Assembly (NCBI RefSeq): GCF_003002875.1
Contig: NZ_PVTH01000001.1
Coordinates: 620,001 to 684,000, forward strand
Direction of reading: 5' to 3'
DNA length: 64,000 nucleotides
DNA from: Arcticibacter pallidicorallinus
Lineage (GTDB): Bacteria; Bacteroidota; Bacteroidia; Sphingobacteriales; Sphingobacteriaceae
The notes beneath the pieces are model-generated. The model was given only the letters and a program-made list of their open reading frames with translations. It had not been told where the DNA came from and did not search any database. The position numbers and the translations under genes were made by a program. Below are positions 8,605 through 18,300 of the stretch, piece after piece. The stretch's first letter is position 1. Every line of letters begins with the position of its first letter.

Positions 8605-10320
8605 ATGTGTGCTTACAGAAGCTCAGAATGGTTCGGCAAAACAGGTAAAATGGGATTCCTATACCGCAGCTGGATGAAGAATCAGGGTATACCGGATGAT
8701 ATGTTCGATGGTCGGCCTGTGATTGGAATATGCAACACTTGGTCTGAGCTCACTCCTTGTAACGCTCATCTCCGAGATATTGCAGAATCAGTGAAAAAAG
8801 GTGTTCTCGAAGCCGGAGGGTTTCCTGTAGAATTTCCCATCATGTCTTTAGGTGAAACATTATTGAAACCTACAGCCATGCTCTTCCGCAACCTGGCGAG
8901 CATGGATGCGGAAGAATCTATAAGGGGCAATCCTATGGACGGAGTGGTGCTCTTAACCGGATGCGACAAGACCACTCCTTCAACCATGATGGGAGCTGCA
9001 AGTGTGGACTTACCTACGATTGTTGTTCCCGGTGGACCAATGCTAAACGGTCATTATAACGGCGAACAGATCGGATCGGGTACCGCAGTATGGAAATTGA
9101 CCGATGATCTGAAACTCGGCAAAATAACTCAGGACGAGTACCTGGCTGCGGAAAGCTGCATGTCCAGAAGTGCCGGCCACTGCATGACTATGGGAACGGC
9201 TTCTACAATGGCCTGTATGGTGGAGTCGCTGGGTATGTGCCTTCCGGGAGGAGCGGCCATTCCGGCGGTTGATTCAAGGAGAAAGGTTCTGGCACGTATG
9301 TCGGGCAGGCGGATCGTTGAAATGGTTAAAGAAGACCTTCGTATGTCGAAGATCTTAACACGCGATGCGTTTGAAAATGCCATTAAGGTAAATGCGGCAA
9401 TTGGTGGATCGTCCAATTTTATCATTCATCTGACCGCTATTGCTGGCCGTATCGGTGTAGATATCCATCTCGAAGATTACGATAACCTCGGAAGCAGTAT
9501 TCCCTTGCTGCTGAACCTCATGCCCTCCGGGAAGTTTCTGATGGAAGATTTCTTCTATGCGGGCGGTGTTCCGGTGATCATGAATGAGCTAAATGATAAG
9601 ATGAATCTCGACACGCTTACGGTAAGTGGGAAATCACACAGGGAGAATATCGTAGGAAAATGCAATTGCTATAACCGGGAAGTCATTACTTCCTATGACG
9701 ATCCGCTGATTCCTGAAGCCGGTATAGTTGTGTTGAAAGGTAACCTTGCTCTTAACGGTGCTGTGATGAAACCTTCGGCTGCCACTCCTGCACTGATGCA
9801 ACATACCGGTAGGGCAGTGGTGTTTGAAAATATCGAGGATTACCATAGCCGGGTCGATGATCCTGATCTGGACATAGACGAAACCTGCGTCATGGTACTC
9901 AAGCATGTAGGACCTGTGGGATACCCGGGTATGCCTGAAGTTGGTAATATGGTGCTTCCCAAAAAGCTTTTGGAAAAGGGCGTAACCGACATGGTGAGGA
10001 TTTCGGATGGTAGGATGAGCGGAACCGCTTTTGGAACCGTTATTCTGCATGTATCTCCGGAGTCCGCGATTGGAGGAAATCTCGCACTGGTGCACAACGG
10101 AGACATGATCACCCTGGATACGAAGAACAGATCAATAAATGTCGATGTTTCAGATGAGGAGTTGTCGCTTAGAAGAAAGAACTGGCTTAAACCCGCTTAT
10201 GTCACGGATCGAGGCTATGTGGGAATGTACGTGAGACATGTTCAGCAAGCAGATAAGGGGGCTGATCTGGATTTTCTCACAGGCAAATCGGGAGACGAGG
10301 TATTGCGTGATTCACATTAA
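8605..10320 (+). CDS. IlvD/Edd-family aldonate dehydratase (L-arabinonate / D-xylonate dehydratase type)
   Basis: A 571-residue iron-sulfur dehydratase. The three expected cluster cysteines are present: Cys52 in ELTPCNAHL, Cys120 in LTGCDKTTPS and Cys193 in SAGHCMTMGTAS. This spacing matches the sugar-acid dehydratase branch of the family (as I recall for the characterised rhizobial L-arabinonate dehydratase, which carries a [2Fe-2S] cluster). The Mg2+/catalytic segment RISDGRMSGTAFG lies in the C-terminal domain. Length fits sugar-acid dehydratases (570-600). The reaction converts a pentonate (or hexonate) to its 2-keto-3-deoxy acid in the cytoplasm. Its neighbours act on the product, so pentonate is the likeliest substrate. 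Which sugar acid is used cannot be told from sequence. Confidence 0.9.
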   Translation: MCAYRSSEWFGKTGKMGFLYRSWMKNQGIPDDMFDGRPVIGICNTWSELTPCNAHLRDIAESVKKGVLEAGGFPVEFPIMSLGETLLKPTAMLFRNLASMDAEESIRGNPMDGVVLLTGCDKTTPSTMMGAASVDLPTIVVPGGPMLNGHYNGEQIGSGTAVWKLTDDLKLGKITQDEYLAAESCMSRSAGHCMTMGTASTMACMVESLGMCLPGGAAIPAVDSRRKVLARMSGRRIVEMVKEDLRMSKILTRDAFENAIKVNAAIGGSSNFIIHLTAIAGRIGVDIHLEDYDNLGSSIPLLLNLMPSGKFLMEDFFYAGGVPVIMNELNDKMNLDTLTVSGKSHRENIVGKCNCYNREVITSYDDPLIPEAGIVVLKGNLALNGAVMKPSAATPALMQHTGRAVVFENIEDYHSRVDDPDLDIDETCVMVLKHVGPVGYPGMPEVGNMVLPKKLLEKGVTDMVRISDGRMSGTAFGTVILHVSPESAIGGNLALVHNGDMITLDTKNRSINVDVSDEELSLRRKNWLKPAYVTDRGYVGMYVRHVQQADKGADLDFLTGKSGDEVLRDSH

Positions 10321-10335
10321 TATACGCCTCCGCCT

Positions 10336-11658
10336 ATGAGCATGATCATTCTCGTTTCCTGTATTACGCTTCTTATTCTGCTGATCGCAAGATTCAAGTG
10401 GAACGCTTTCTTGGCTTTTCTGGTCGTTTCGTTGCTTTGCGGTTTGCTGTTGGGCATGCCGGCACAAGAGGTCGTGGCGTCAGTTAACAAGGGTGTTGGA
10501 GACACGCTTGGCTCCATTCTGGTGATCATCGTGCTCGGTGCCATGCTCGGTCGCCTGATAGGAGAGAGCGGAGCCGCAAATCGCATTGCCGGAACCATAC
10601 GCTCGCTTTTTGGCGAAAAGTACATTACCTGGGCGATGGCTTTTACTGGCTTTGTGGTCGGTATTCCGCTATATTATAATGTTGGGTTCGTATTACTTGT
10701 ACCCATCATATTTTCCGTAGCCTACCACTATAAACTTTCCAAGGTTTATATCGGTTTGCCCATGCTTACAGCTCTTTCGGTGATGCATGGCTTTTTGCCT
10801 CCTCACCCTGCCGCTATGGTACTTGCCATACAATTCAAAGCTGATCTGGTCAGAACATTTATTTACGGTGTGATCGTGGCCATACCTGCCATTGTTATTG
10901 CGGGTCCCATCTTTGCTTCTGCCTTTAAAAACAAACAAGATAGGGAGGGTTCGGTAATCGCCGTTCCGGCTCCGCAGGAAGGGTCCCTACCTGGAATTGT
11001 GAACGCAGTTTGCTGCTCATTATCCCCGGTGCTTTTTATTGCCTTTGCATCGATCCTGGGCTTGCTGGGCAGCGGTAATCCGGTGCTCAAAGGTACGGCT
11101 GACTTCCTAAGCCAACCTGCCATCGCGATGCTTCTGTCGCTGATTATTTGCAGCATCAGCCTCGGCCTGTCTGCCGGAATCAGTTTAAAGAATTTGATGA
11201 CCAGCTATGCCGAGTCGGTTAAAGACATTGCAATGATCCTGCTGATCATTGGCAGTGCGGGTATGTTGAAACAGATTGTGGTGGACAGCAGTCTCAGCGT
11301 GGAGATCACCAGCTGGATGCTAAAGTGTCCCTTGCCACCACTTGTGCTGGCCTGGCTTATCACCGCTGGCCTGAGGTTGAGTCTGGGCTCGGCCACTATC
11401 GCTGGACTAACGGCTGCGGGTGTGATCTTCCCGCTTGTAGAGCAGACAGGTATTCCTCCGGAGTTCTTCGTGTTGACCGTGGGAGCAGGTAGCCTCTTCG
11501 GGTCTCACGTGAATGATACTGCATTCTGGATGTTCAAAGAATATTTTAATCTCACACTGAGGGAAACTTTTCTCTCCTGGACGGTCATGGAAAGCATGGT
11601 GTCTGTTATCGGCCTCGGGGGTGTGCTCATCCTTGAGAGTGTGGTGAGGGGATCTTGA
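10336..11658 (+). CDS. GntP-family gluconate/aldonate:H+ symporter
   Basis: A 440-residue integral membrane protein made of about 12 hydrophobic segments. Family features: the early VLGAMLGRLIGESGAANRIA motif, the region HGFLPPHPAAMVLA, and the C-terminal SLGSATIAGLTAAGVIFPL and GSLFGSHVNDTAFWMFKEYF, all typical of GntP/GntT gluconate permeases. The length equals that of the family. It lies 15 bp after the aldonate dehydratase in the same operon and presumably imports the sugar acid across the inner membrane. Specificity for gluconate as against pentonates is not visible. Confidence 0.92.
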   Translation: MSMIILVSCITLLILLIARFKWNAFLAFLVVSLLCGLLLGMPAQEVVASVNKGVGDTLGSILVIIVLGAMLGRLIGESGAANRIAGTIRSLFGEKYITWAMAFTGFVVGIPLYYNVGFVLLVPIIFSVAYHYKLSKVYIGLPMLTALSVMHGFLPPHPAAMVLAIQFKADLVRTFIYGVIVAIPAIVIAGPIFASAFKNKQDREGSVIAVPAPQEGSLPGIVNAVCCSLSPVLFIAFASILGLLGSGNPVLKGTADFLSQPAIAMLLSLIICSISLGLSAGISLKNLMTSYAESVKDIAMILLIIGSAGMLKQIVVDSSLSVEITSWMLKCPLPPLVLAWLITAGLRLSLGSATIAGLTAAGVIFPLVEQTGIPPEFFVLTVGAGSLFGSHVNDTAFWMFKEYFNLTLRETFLSWTVMESMVSVIGLGGVLILESVVRGS

Positions 11659-11675
11659 TTGTAAACACTAACTAA

Positions 11676-12623
11676 ATGAATAAAATGAAATCTATGCTTT
11701 TCTTGGTACTGGCTGTATTCGCCATCGTGCCTTTTCGAAGTTATTCCCAACAGATCTCCAAGGAAGAAATGCTCTTCCTCACACCTCTCTGGAAAGGTGA
11801 ACGTTTTGCGGATGGACGCCCCAAGGTGTCAGACGATCTCTTAAAACGTTTGAAGCTCGTTACGCATGAGGAGGCCTGGGCCGTGATGAAGAATAAGGGC
11901 TTCGCTTATCAGTATGCAGAAGGATGGGAAACCATTAATCGCGACAGTGTATTGGTTGGCCGGGCCGTTACAGCGACTTTTATGCCGGGGCGCCCGGACA
12001 TCTGGAAAGCTATTGATGACAGAGGAAAAAAAGAAGGAAAGCGGGGCCAGAACAGCTGGCCTGTTGACTTGCTTGTTAAGGGTGATGTTTATGTCGCTGA
12101 CCAGTTTGGTGCCCATATCGACGGACCTACGATAGGAGACAACGTCGCGAATGCTATTTATGCTAAAACCGGCAATGGAATCGTCTATGATGGTGCACTG
12201 AGGGATATCTCCGGATTAAGAGAATTGGGCGGTTTTACCTCTTTCTTTGCCAGTTACCACCCTTCTTACCATAATCCCAATCCTAATGCACTGAATACGA
12301 TGTTGATCGGTATCAATCGTCCTACCAGAATTCGTAGTGCAACGGCGATGGCTGGTGATGTAGTCCTCGGACGCGATGGAGCCGTGGCGTTTATTCCTGC
12401 CCACCTGGTCGAGGAGGTGGTAAAGACTTCGGAGGTAGTGCGCCTGCGGGATCTTTTTGGCCATGAGCGCCTCAGGGAAGGAAAGTATAGCGCCGGACAA
12501 ATCGACGCGCGTTGGTCAGACGACATTGAGCGGGATTTCTCGCAATGGCTGAATACCCATATCGATAAACTCCCGGTACCAAAAGAACAAATCCAGGAGC
12601 TTCTTAAATCCAGGACCTGGTAG
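11676..12623 (+). CDS. Exported RraA-like family protein
   Basis: A 315-residue protein with an N-terminal signal peptide (hydrophobic LFLVLAVFAIVPF, cleavage expected after SYS) and a C-terminal RraA/HMG-aldolase-like fold: GDNVANAIYAKTGNGIVYDG and ALRDISGLRELGGF carry the conserved glycine-rich loop and the Arg-Asp pair that binds metal and 2-oxo acid in this superfamily. RraA relatives include oxaloacetate decarboxylase / 4-hydroxy-4-methyl-2-oxoglutarate aldolase, but most are cytoplasmic. This one should act outside the cytoplasm, in the periplasm or lipid-anchored space. It lies 17 bp after the permease and 40 bp before a Tat-exported dehydratase. I cannot assign a reaction; aldol cleavage or decarboxylation of a sugar-derived keto acid is a guess. 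Confidence 0.75.
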   Translation: MNKMKSMLFLVLAVFAIVPFRSYSQQISKEEMLFLTPLWKGERFADGRPKVSDDLLKRLKLVTHEEAWAVMKNKGFAYQYAEGWETINRDSVLVGRAVTATFMPGRPDIWKAIDDRGKKEGKRGQNSWPVDLLVKGDVYVADQFGAHIDGPTIGDNVANAIYAKTGNGIVYDGALRDISGLRELGGFTSFFASYHPSYHNPNPNALNTMLIGINRPTRIRSATAMAGDVVLGRDGAVAFIPAHLVEEVVKTSEVVRLRDLFGHERLREGKYSAGQIDARWSDDIERDFSQWLNTHIDKLPVPKEQIQELLKSRTW

Positions 12624-12663
12624 ACCTAATCCAACTAATCATTATACTATAAACCGATTAAAC

Positions 12664-13944
12664 ATGTCATTAAAACAGAACCGGCGTTCATTCTTATCTA
12701 AAACTGCTTTGGCCGGGGCGGGACTATTGAGTGCCCCGGCCCTCAGCTGGGGGCAAGGCCTGATTGACGCTAACGAACGTACATCAAAGGCTTCTGCACC
12801 ATCAGATCTTAAAATCACCGCGGTTACTTGTGCATTCTCAGGCGGAAGCCTTTTTGTGAAAATAAGCTCAAACCAAGGGATAGTCGGCTACGGCGAAGGT
12901 GTGGATGCGGTGGGAGGTACTTACCATCTCGTAAAACGTCTGGGTATGCAGATTACCAACCAGAGTCCACTTAATCCTAATCGTCTAATCGAGCAGCTGA
13001 GAAAAGGCGCTTTCTTTGGCGGAGCCCAGTCGGGAGTCTATATCGCCGTGCTATCTGCTATCGAAACAGCGCTTTGGGACTTAACAGGGAAGGCGCTTGG
13101 TTTGCCTGTATATCAACTCATGGGAGGTAAGTTCCGCGACAAGTGCAGGGTTTACTGCGATACTGCGTTGTACACTCGTAACCTGCCCACGCCGGATGAC
13201 TATGCAAAGGCAGCTGCGGGTTCTGTCGCAAAAGGATATACCGCCATCAAATTTGATATCGATGCAGGCAACGACCCAAACAAGTACGATCGTTTCAACT
13301 GGACGGCAGGTCCCGCAGAGCTTGAACGGATGTACAATGCTATAGCTGCCGCGAGAAAGGCGGTGGGAAGTAAGATAGATATTTGTGTGGACTTGCATGG
13401 TCGTTACGATGCCACAACGGGACACAGGGTAGCCAAGATGATGGAGCCGCTTAATCTAATGTGGCTGGAAGAGCCTGTCCCGGCAGACAATGTGGATGCT
13501 TACAAGCATATCACGCGGGAAACCAGCACGCCAATCTGTACGGGTGAGAACGTTTACCTGGCGTATGGATTTACACGGTTGCTATCAGATGGCGCTGTTG
13601 ATATCGTCATGCCTGATCTTCAGAAAACGGGGGGCTTAAGTGAAGGTCAGCGAATCGCCAACCTTGCAAATCTTTATTATGTGCCTTTTTCACCACATAT
13701 GGTTGCCTCTTTTCTCGGTGCGATGGCCTGCGCACATTGCTGCGTATCCGTCCCCAACTTCCAGATCATGGAATGGCAAACTTATTTTGATGTGGATACC
13801 AAGTGGAAAGATATGGTTATTTACGATAAGCCATGGGTTGAAAAAGGGTTTCTTACCGTATCCGAAAAACCAGGTATAGGGGTGGACATCAACGAAGAGG
13901 GCCTTAAAAAATATGCCACTCCAGGCATCCCGTATTTTGAATAG
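12664..13944 (+). CDS. Tat-exported enolase-superfamily sugar-acid dehydratase (mandelate racemase subgroup)
   Basis: A 426-residue enolase-superfamily enzyme. The N-terminus NRRSFLSKTALAGAGLL is a twin-arginine signal, so the folded protein should reach the periplasm. The barrel carries the metal ligands Asp243 (CVDLHGRYD), Glu269 (WLEEPVP) and Glu295 (CTGEN), and a putative base His345 in FSPHMVASF, with MPDLQKTGG between them. This pattern resembles galactonate- and arabinonate-type dehydratases, which make 2-keto-3-deoxy acids. It is the last gene of the operon, followed by a hairpin terminator. With an IlvD/Edd dehydratase in the same operon, the two probably act on different acids or in different compartments; that is an inference. 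Confidence 0.85.
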   Translation: MSLKQNRRSFLSKTALAGAGLLSAPALSWGQGLIDANERTSKASAPSDLKITAVTCAFSGGSLFVKISSNQGIVGYGEGVDAVGGTYHLVKRLGMQITNQSPLNPNRLIEQLRKGAFFGGAQSGVYIAVLSAIETALWDLTGKALGLPVYQLMGGKFRDKCRVYCDTALYTRNLPTPDDYAKAAAGSVAKGYTAIKFDIDAGNDPNKYDRFNWTAGPAELERMYNAIAAARKAVGSKIDICVDLHGRYDATTGHRVAKMMEPLNLMWLEEPVPADNVDAYKHITRETSTPICTGENVYLAYGFTRLLSDGAVDIVMPDLQKTGGLSEGQRIANLANLYYVPFSPHMVASFLGAMACAHCCVSVPNFQIMEWQTYFDVDTKWKDMVIYDKPWVEKGFLTVSEKPGIGVDINEEGLKKYATPGIPYFE

Positions 13945-13960
13945 TTAACGAAAGTATTAT

Positions 13961-13992
13961 GCAAAAGCCGGAATGAATTTCCCGGCTTTTGC
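13961..13992 (+). terminator. Hairpin terminator after the aldonate operon
   Basis: A perfect 11-bp inverted repeat, GCAAAAGCCGG at 13961-13971 and CCGGCTTTTGC at 13982-13992, with a 10-nt loop. It lies 17 bp after the dehydratase stop and 12 bp before the next gene. There is no long T tract, so termination may be partial. Confidence 0.65.
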
Positions 13993-14003
13993 GATAAACC
14001 TAA

Positions 14004-15134
14004 TTGATGAAAAATCCAACTATTTATAAGTCAATCCTTGCATTGGCATTCCTCTTTCTACTGATCTCTATCGGCGTAGCACTCTCAGGCGAAGTTGCGG
14101 GGTCAGGGATATTTCTTATACTGTTCTTTCTAGCGCTGGCTATCGGGTTCAGGGGCTATGATGCGCTGAGAGGATATTCATATACGGTTATGATCTTCGC
14201 AGCAGCAGTATCTGCTTTGTATTATCCGCATCTCTTCGTTGAATGGAACGGGTTCAAGTTTGCAGGGCTTATCATTCCACTTATCCAACTTATCATGTTC
14301 GGCATGGGCACCTCCATGAGCTTTAATGATTTCGTGGGCGTAGTGAAAGCTCCGAAGGGAGTGTTTCTTGGCGTGATCAGTCATTTTATTATTATGCCCT
14401 TGTTGGGCTTCTGTTTAGCCAATGTGGGAATGAATTTCTTTGGTTTCAGTCCTGAAATTGCTGCTGGAATTATCCTGATTGGTTGCTCGCCCAATGGGAT
14501 GGCGTCTAATGTAATATCTTATCTGGCTAAAGCAAACCTGGCATTATCAATCACGATTACTGCTATTTCCACCATGTTGGCACCTCTGGTAACACCCTTG
14601 TTAATGAAGTTATTAGCGGGTCAGTTTGTGGAGATCAACGTGCTGCACATGATGTGGGATATTCTCAAAATGGTGATCATACCTATAGGTGCGGGATTAC
14701 TCTTCAATAAACTTTTCAGTGGGAAAATGAAATGGTTCGATGCTGCTATGCCGTTCCTTTCTATGTTCGGGATTATCGGTATCATCGTGATCATCACAGC
14801 AGCCGGAAGAGACAGCTTGTTAAACGTGGGCCTTATTCTCGTCGTGCTTGTACTTATACATAATGTATGTGGTTACTTGCTCGGATACTGGTCTGGCAGG
14901 TTGTTCAGAATGAATGAGCGCGATTGCCGTACGATTGCTATAGAAGTCGGCATGCAGAATGGTGGACTGGCTTCAGGGCTGGCAAAGGGGATGGGCAAGA
15001 TCGCGACCGTAGGCCTGGCTCCGGTGATCTTTTCATCGTTCATGAATATTACGGGATCGCTGCTTGCCTCATATTGGCACCGAAAGCCTGTCAAAGACGA
15101 GGAAACAGAAAATGTATCCGACATATTGGTGTGA
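14004..15134 (+). CDS. Bile acid:sodium symporter (BASS) family transporter
   Basis: A 376-residue inner-membrane protein with about nine to ten hydrophobic helices. The two sodium-site crossover motifs of the BASS fold are clear: GCSPNGMASNVISYLAKANL near residue 155 and IEVGMQNGGLASGLAKGM near residue 312. Members import bile acids, pantoate, pyruvate and other organic anions with Na+. It starts 12 bp after the hairpin that follows the aldonate operon and may be reached by read-through. A role in moving a keto acid or other organic anion would fit but is inferred. The C-terminal 15 residues are hydrophilic. Confidence 0.85.
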   Translation: MMKNPTIYKSILALAFLFLLISIGVALSGEVAGSGIFLILFFLALAIGFRGYDALRGYSYTVMIFAAAVSALYYPHLFVEWNGFKFAGLIIPLIQLIMFGMGTSMSFNDFVGVVKAPKGVFLGVISHFIIMPLLGFCLANVGMNFFGFSPEIAAGIILIGCSPNGMASNVISYLAKANLALSITITAISTMLAPLVTPLLMKLLAGQFVEINVLHMMWDILKMVIIPIGAGLLFNKLFSGKMKWFDAAMPFLSMFGIIGIIVIITAAGRDSLLNVGLILVVLVLIHNVCGYLLGYWSGRLFRMNERDCRTIAIEVGMQNGGLASGLAKGMGKIATVGLAPVIFSSFMNITGSLLASYWHRKPVKDEETENVSDILV

Positions 15135-15158
15135 TGGTTATCCTCTGATTATTCACTT

Positions 15159-15239
15159 GTGGCCTGCGGGTGCACCCTCTACGTGGTCAGCAGCACCACC
15201 TGCATATCTCCCGGCTGTATCGGGACGCCTGCAGGCCGC
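15159..15239 (+). other. GC-rich multi-stem (cloverleaf-like) intergenic element
   Basis: The 265-bp gap between the BASS gene and the sensor kinase contains a GC-rich patch that can fold into a four-way junction. The closing stem is GTGGCCTGC (15159-15167) with GCAGGCCGC (15231-15239), including one wobble. Inside are the palindrome GGGTGCACCC (15168-15177), the hairpin GTGGT/ACCAC (15183-15187/15195-15199, 7-nt loop) and the hairpin TCCCG/CGGGA (15209-15213/15221-15225, 7-nt loop). It is not a recognisable tRNA: there is no T at position 33, no TTCRA T-loop and the junction spacing is wrong. It could be a structured RNA, a terminator region or a decayed gene. Confidence 0.35.
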
Positions 15240-15399
15240 CCGGACTTAAAAGGGGTTGACCGGGGACGACCTTGCCTTCAGCCATACAGCTTGCCCGTGC
15301 GGTAGAAGAAGACTGATCCATGTATTTAATTCCAATGGTAGTTGTAAATTCATGATATTCGTATATACAACGATTTATCCATTGAAAAAAGTACAAGAC

Positions 15400-18300
15400 A
15401 TGAAGGAGGAAAAGGACCGGGTTGATGCGCTTCGTAACTATGAAATACTTGATTCTGTAAGTGAGGAGGAGTTTGATCGGATAACTGAATTGGCATCGAT
15501 TATCTGCGAGGTGCCAATCTCACTCATCTCGCTGGTAGACGACAAACGGCAGTGGTTCAAATCAAAGGTTGGTCTTTCTATTAGCGAATCGGATATTAAA
15601 ATCGCTTTCTGCGATCATGCGATCCGCGAGCACGACCTCCTTGAAGTAAGTGACGCTTCCAAAGATGTCAGGTTCCAGGATAATCCCTTCGTAACGGGAG
15701 AAACCCAGATTCGTTTTTACGCAGGTCAACCGCTTATCGATCCCCGTGGATTTGCACTTGGAACGCTATGTGTCCTGGATAACAAACCCCGGACATTGAC
15801 CGAAAGTCAGAAGCGTGCCCTGCACTTGCTGGCTACGGAGGTGATGACTTTAATTGTTGAGCGGCGGCAAAAAGCAGAACTAAGAAATTTTGAAAGCTTG
15901 TTCCGGCTATCCAATGATCTTATATGTGTGGCAGGAATAAATGGTTTTTTTAAAAAGGTAAATCCAGCCTTTGAGAATGTGCTTGGTTGGGATAAAGAAG
16001 CTTTGCTTAATACATCTTTCTTTGATCTTGTTCATCCTGATGATCTTGACATCACCCGTGAACAAATAGATCGCCTGGCAGCTGGTCTGAGCACCATAAA
16101 TTTCAATCATCGTTTCAGGAATAAGCACGGCGAGTATAAAACGTTACAATGGGTGGCAACACCCGAGCCCTTGACCGGCAACCTTTTTGCCATTGCCCGC
16201 GATGTCTCCGAAGAAAAGGACAAAGAGCGTGTATTGATTCTCAGCGAAGAACGAGCCCGGGTCTTTTTCGAAAACTCACAGGGCTTTATGTGCACCCATG
16301 ACCTGAATGGCAAGTTCCTATCAGTTAACAGCGCCGGTGCAGCCATTCTGGGATATACACGCGAGGAAATGTTAACGATGAGCCTGTTTGATATCATCCC
16401 GGCCCCCCGCCATAATAATCTGCGGGAATATTTGTCGAGAGTCGTTATGGAGGGCCAGGATCAAGGACAAATGGTGACATACCGAAAGACAGGAGATTAT
16501 CGTATCTGGATGTATAACAACATACTTGAGCGGGATTCAGCGGGCCAGGTATATGTCATCGGCAATGCAGTGGATATCACAGAACGGCATCTTCTGGAGC
16601 AGGATCTTATGGAAACAAAAGAGATCCTGGAACGTACCAACCGCGTTGCCCGCGTTGGGGGCTGGGAAATGGATGTTGTGAATAAAACGATTTCATGGAC
16701 CGCTATAACAAGAGAAATTCATGGTGCAGAGGCCTCTTACGAGCCTGTCCTCGAATCAGCGATACGTTTTTACAAGGAAGGCGAAAGCAGAGATACAATA
16801 ATTTCTGCGGTGACCAAAGCAATAGATCATGGAGAGCCCTGGGATCTGGAGTTGCAGATTGTAAATCAGAAAGGGACTGAAATTTGGGTTCGCTCGCTGG
16901 GATATTCTGAGATTGAGGACGGTGTATGTAAGCGTATCTTCGGCACATTTCAGGACATAGATAAAACTAAAAGAGCGGAGCTTGAACTTTTTAGTTCGCA
17001 AAAGCTGCTGAATGACGTTTTGCAATCCGCGTCTGAAATCAGTATCATAGCTTTAAATGTTAACGGAGAGATTACGGTCTTTAACAAAGGTGCCGAGAAG
17101 ATGCTTGGCTATACTGCAGAAGAGATGCTTGGTAAGCAACCCATGCTTATTCATTCTGAGCAAGAGCTAGGCAAGCGAAGCGAAGAACTAAGTCAAGATC
17201 TTGGCTATCCCGTTACGGGCTTTCGGTCAATTGTAGGGATGGCGGAAACCGAGGGCCTTGAACAACGTGAATGGACGTATTACTGCAAGGACGGCGGGGC
17301 GAGAACGGTCATGCTTGTGGTCACACCGATCAGGGACATAAACGAGCAAATTGAAGGCTTTTTATGTATCGGGACTGACGTCACGGAAAGACGTTTGATT
17401 GAACTCGCGTTGATAACCGAAAAAGCAAGGCTTACCTCTTTTGTTGAACATGCTCCGGCGGCAGTTGCCATGTTGGACAAAGATATGCGCTATATCGCAG
17501 TAAGTAACCGCTGGTTAGAGGATTACCAAATGAATGGCAGAAAAATAATAGGCTTATCTCATGATGATGTTTTTCCGGGTTTAGATGAGGTAAGACGTCA
17601 AAGGCATCAGAGAGTGCTTAATGGAGCCATCGAACGGAAGGAAGAAGATGTTTATTACGTGGCAGGGGACCTGGAGCCGCAGTACATTACCTGGGAAATG
17701 CGCCCGTGGTACCAATACGACGGCAAAATTGGTGGCATGATGATGTTCACGCAAAATATTACCTCCATCATATCGCAGCGCAATGAGCTGGAGATTGCTA
17801 AGCGTCATGCCGAGCAGGCAAGTGTAGCAAAGTCAGAATTCCTGGCCAATATGAGTCACGAGATACGTACGCCGCTTAACGGCGTGATCGGATTCACTGA
17901 CCTCGTACTTAAGACCACGCTAAACGAAACTCAGCGGCAGTATCTCAGCATTGTAAATCAATCGGCAAATGCTTTGCTCTCTATTATTAACGACATTCTT
18001 GATTTTTCGAAGATTGAGGCCGGGAAGCTGGAACTCGAGATCGAGAGATGCGACCTGTATCAACTGAGCGGTGAGGCCACTGATATTATAAGCTACCAGG
18101 TACAGGCTAAGGGACTGGAAATGTTGTTGAATATTTCGCCCGATCTGCCCCGCTTTATCTACGCTGACTCGGTGCGACTTAAGCAGGTGCTGATCAACCT
18201 TCTCGGTAACGCATCCAAGTTTACTGATAAGGGTGAAATTGAACTTAAGATTGAATCTCTGGCATTGCATGAGAACCATACGACCATCCGCTTCTCTGTG

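Noticed and set aside
9634-10095. 153-codon open frame on the minus strand
   Set aside because: It lies entirely inside the IlvD/Edd-type dehydratase gene, whose cysteine and catalytic motifs are intact; no signal, domain or start context supports the antisense frame.
15159-15239. Possible tRNA because of a cloverleaf-like fold of tRNA size
   Set aside because: The anticodon-like loop CAGCAGC lacks T33, the T-loop is GCTGTAT instead of TTCRANN, and 5 nt separate the T-like stem from the closing stem. The reverse strand fails in the same way.
15187-15396. 69-codon minus-strand open frame between the BASS and kinase genes
   Set aside because: Its sequence has no recognisable domain, the composition shifts abruptly along it, and it covers the structured element; not supported as a gene.
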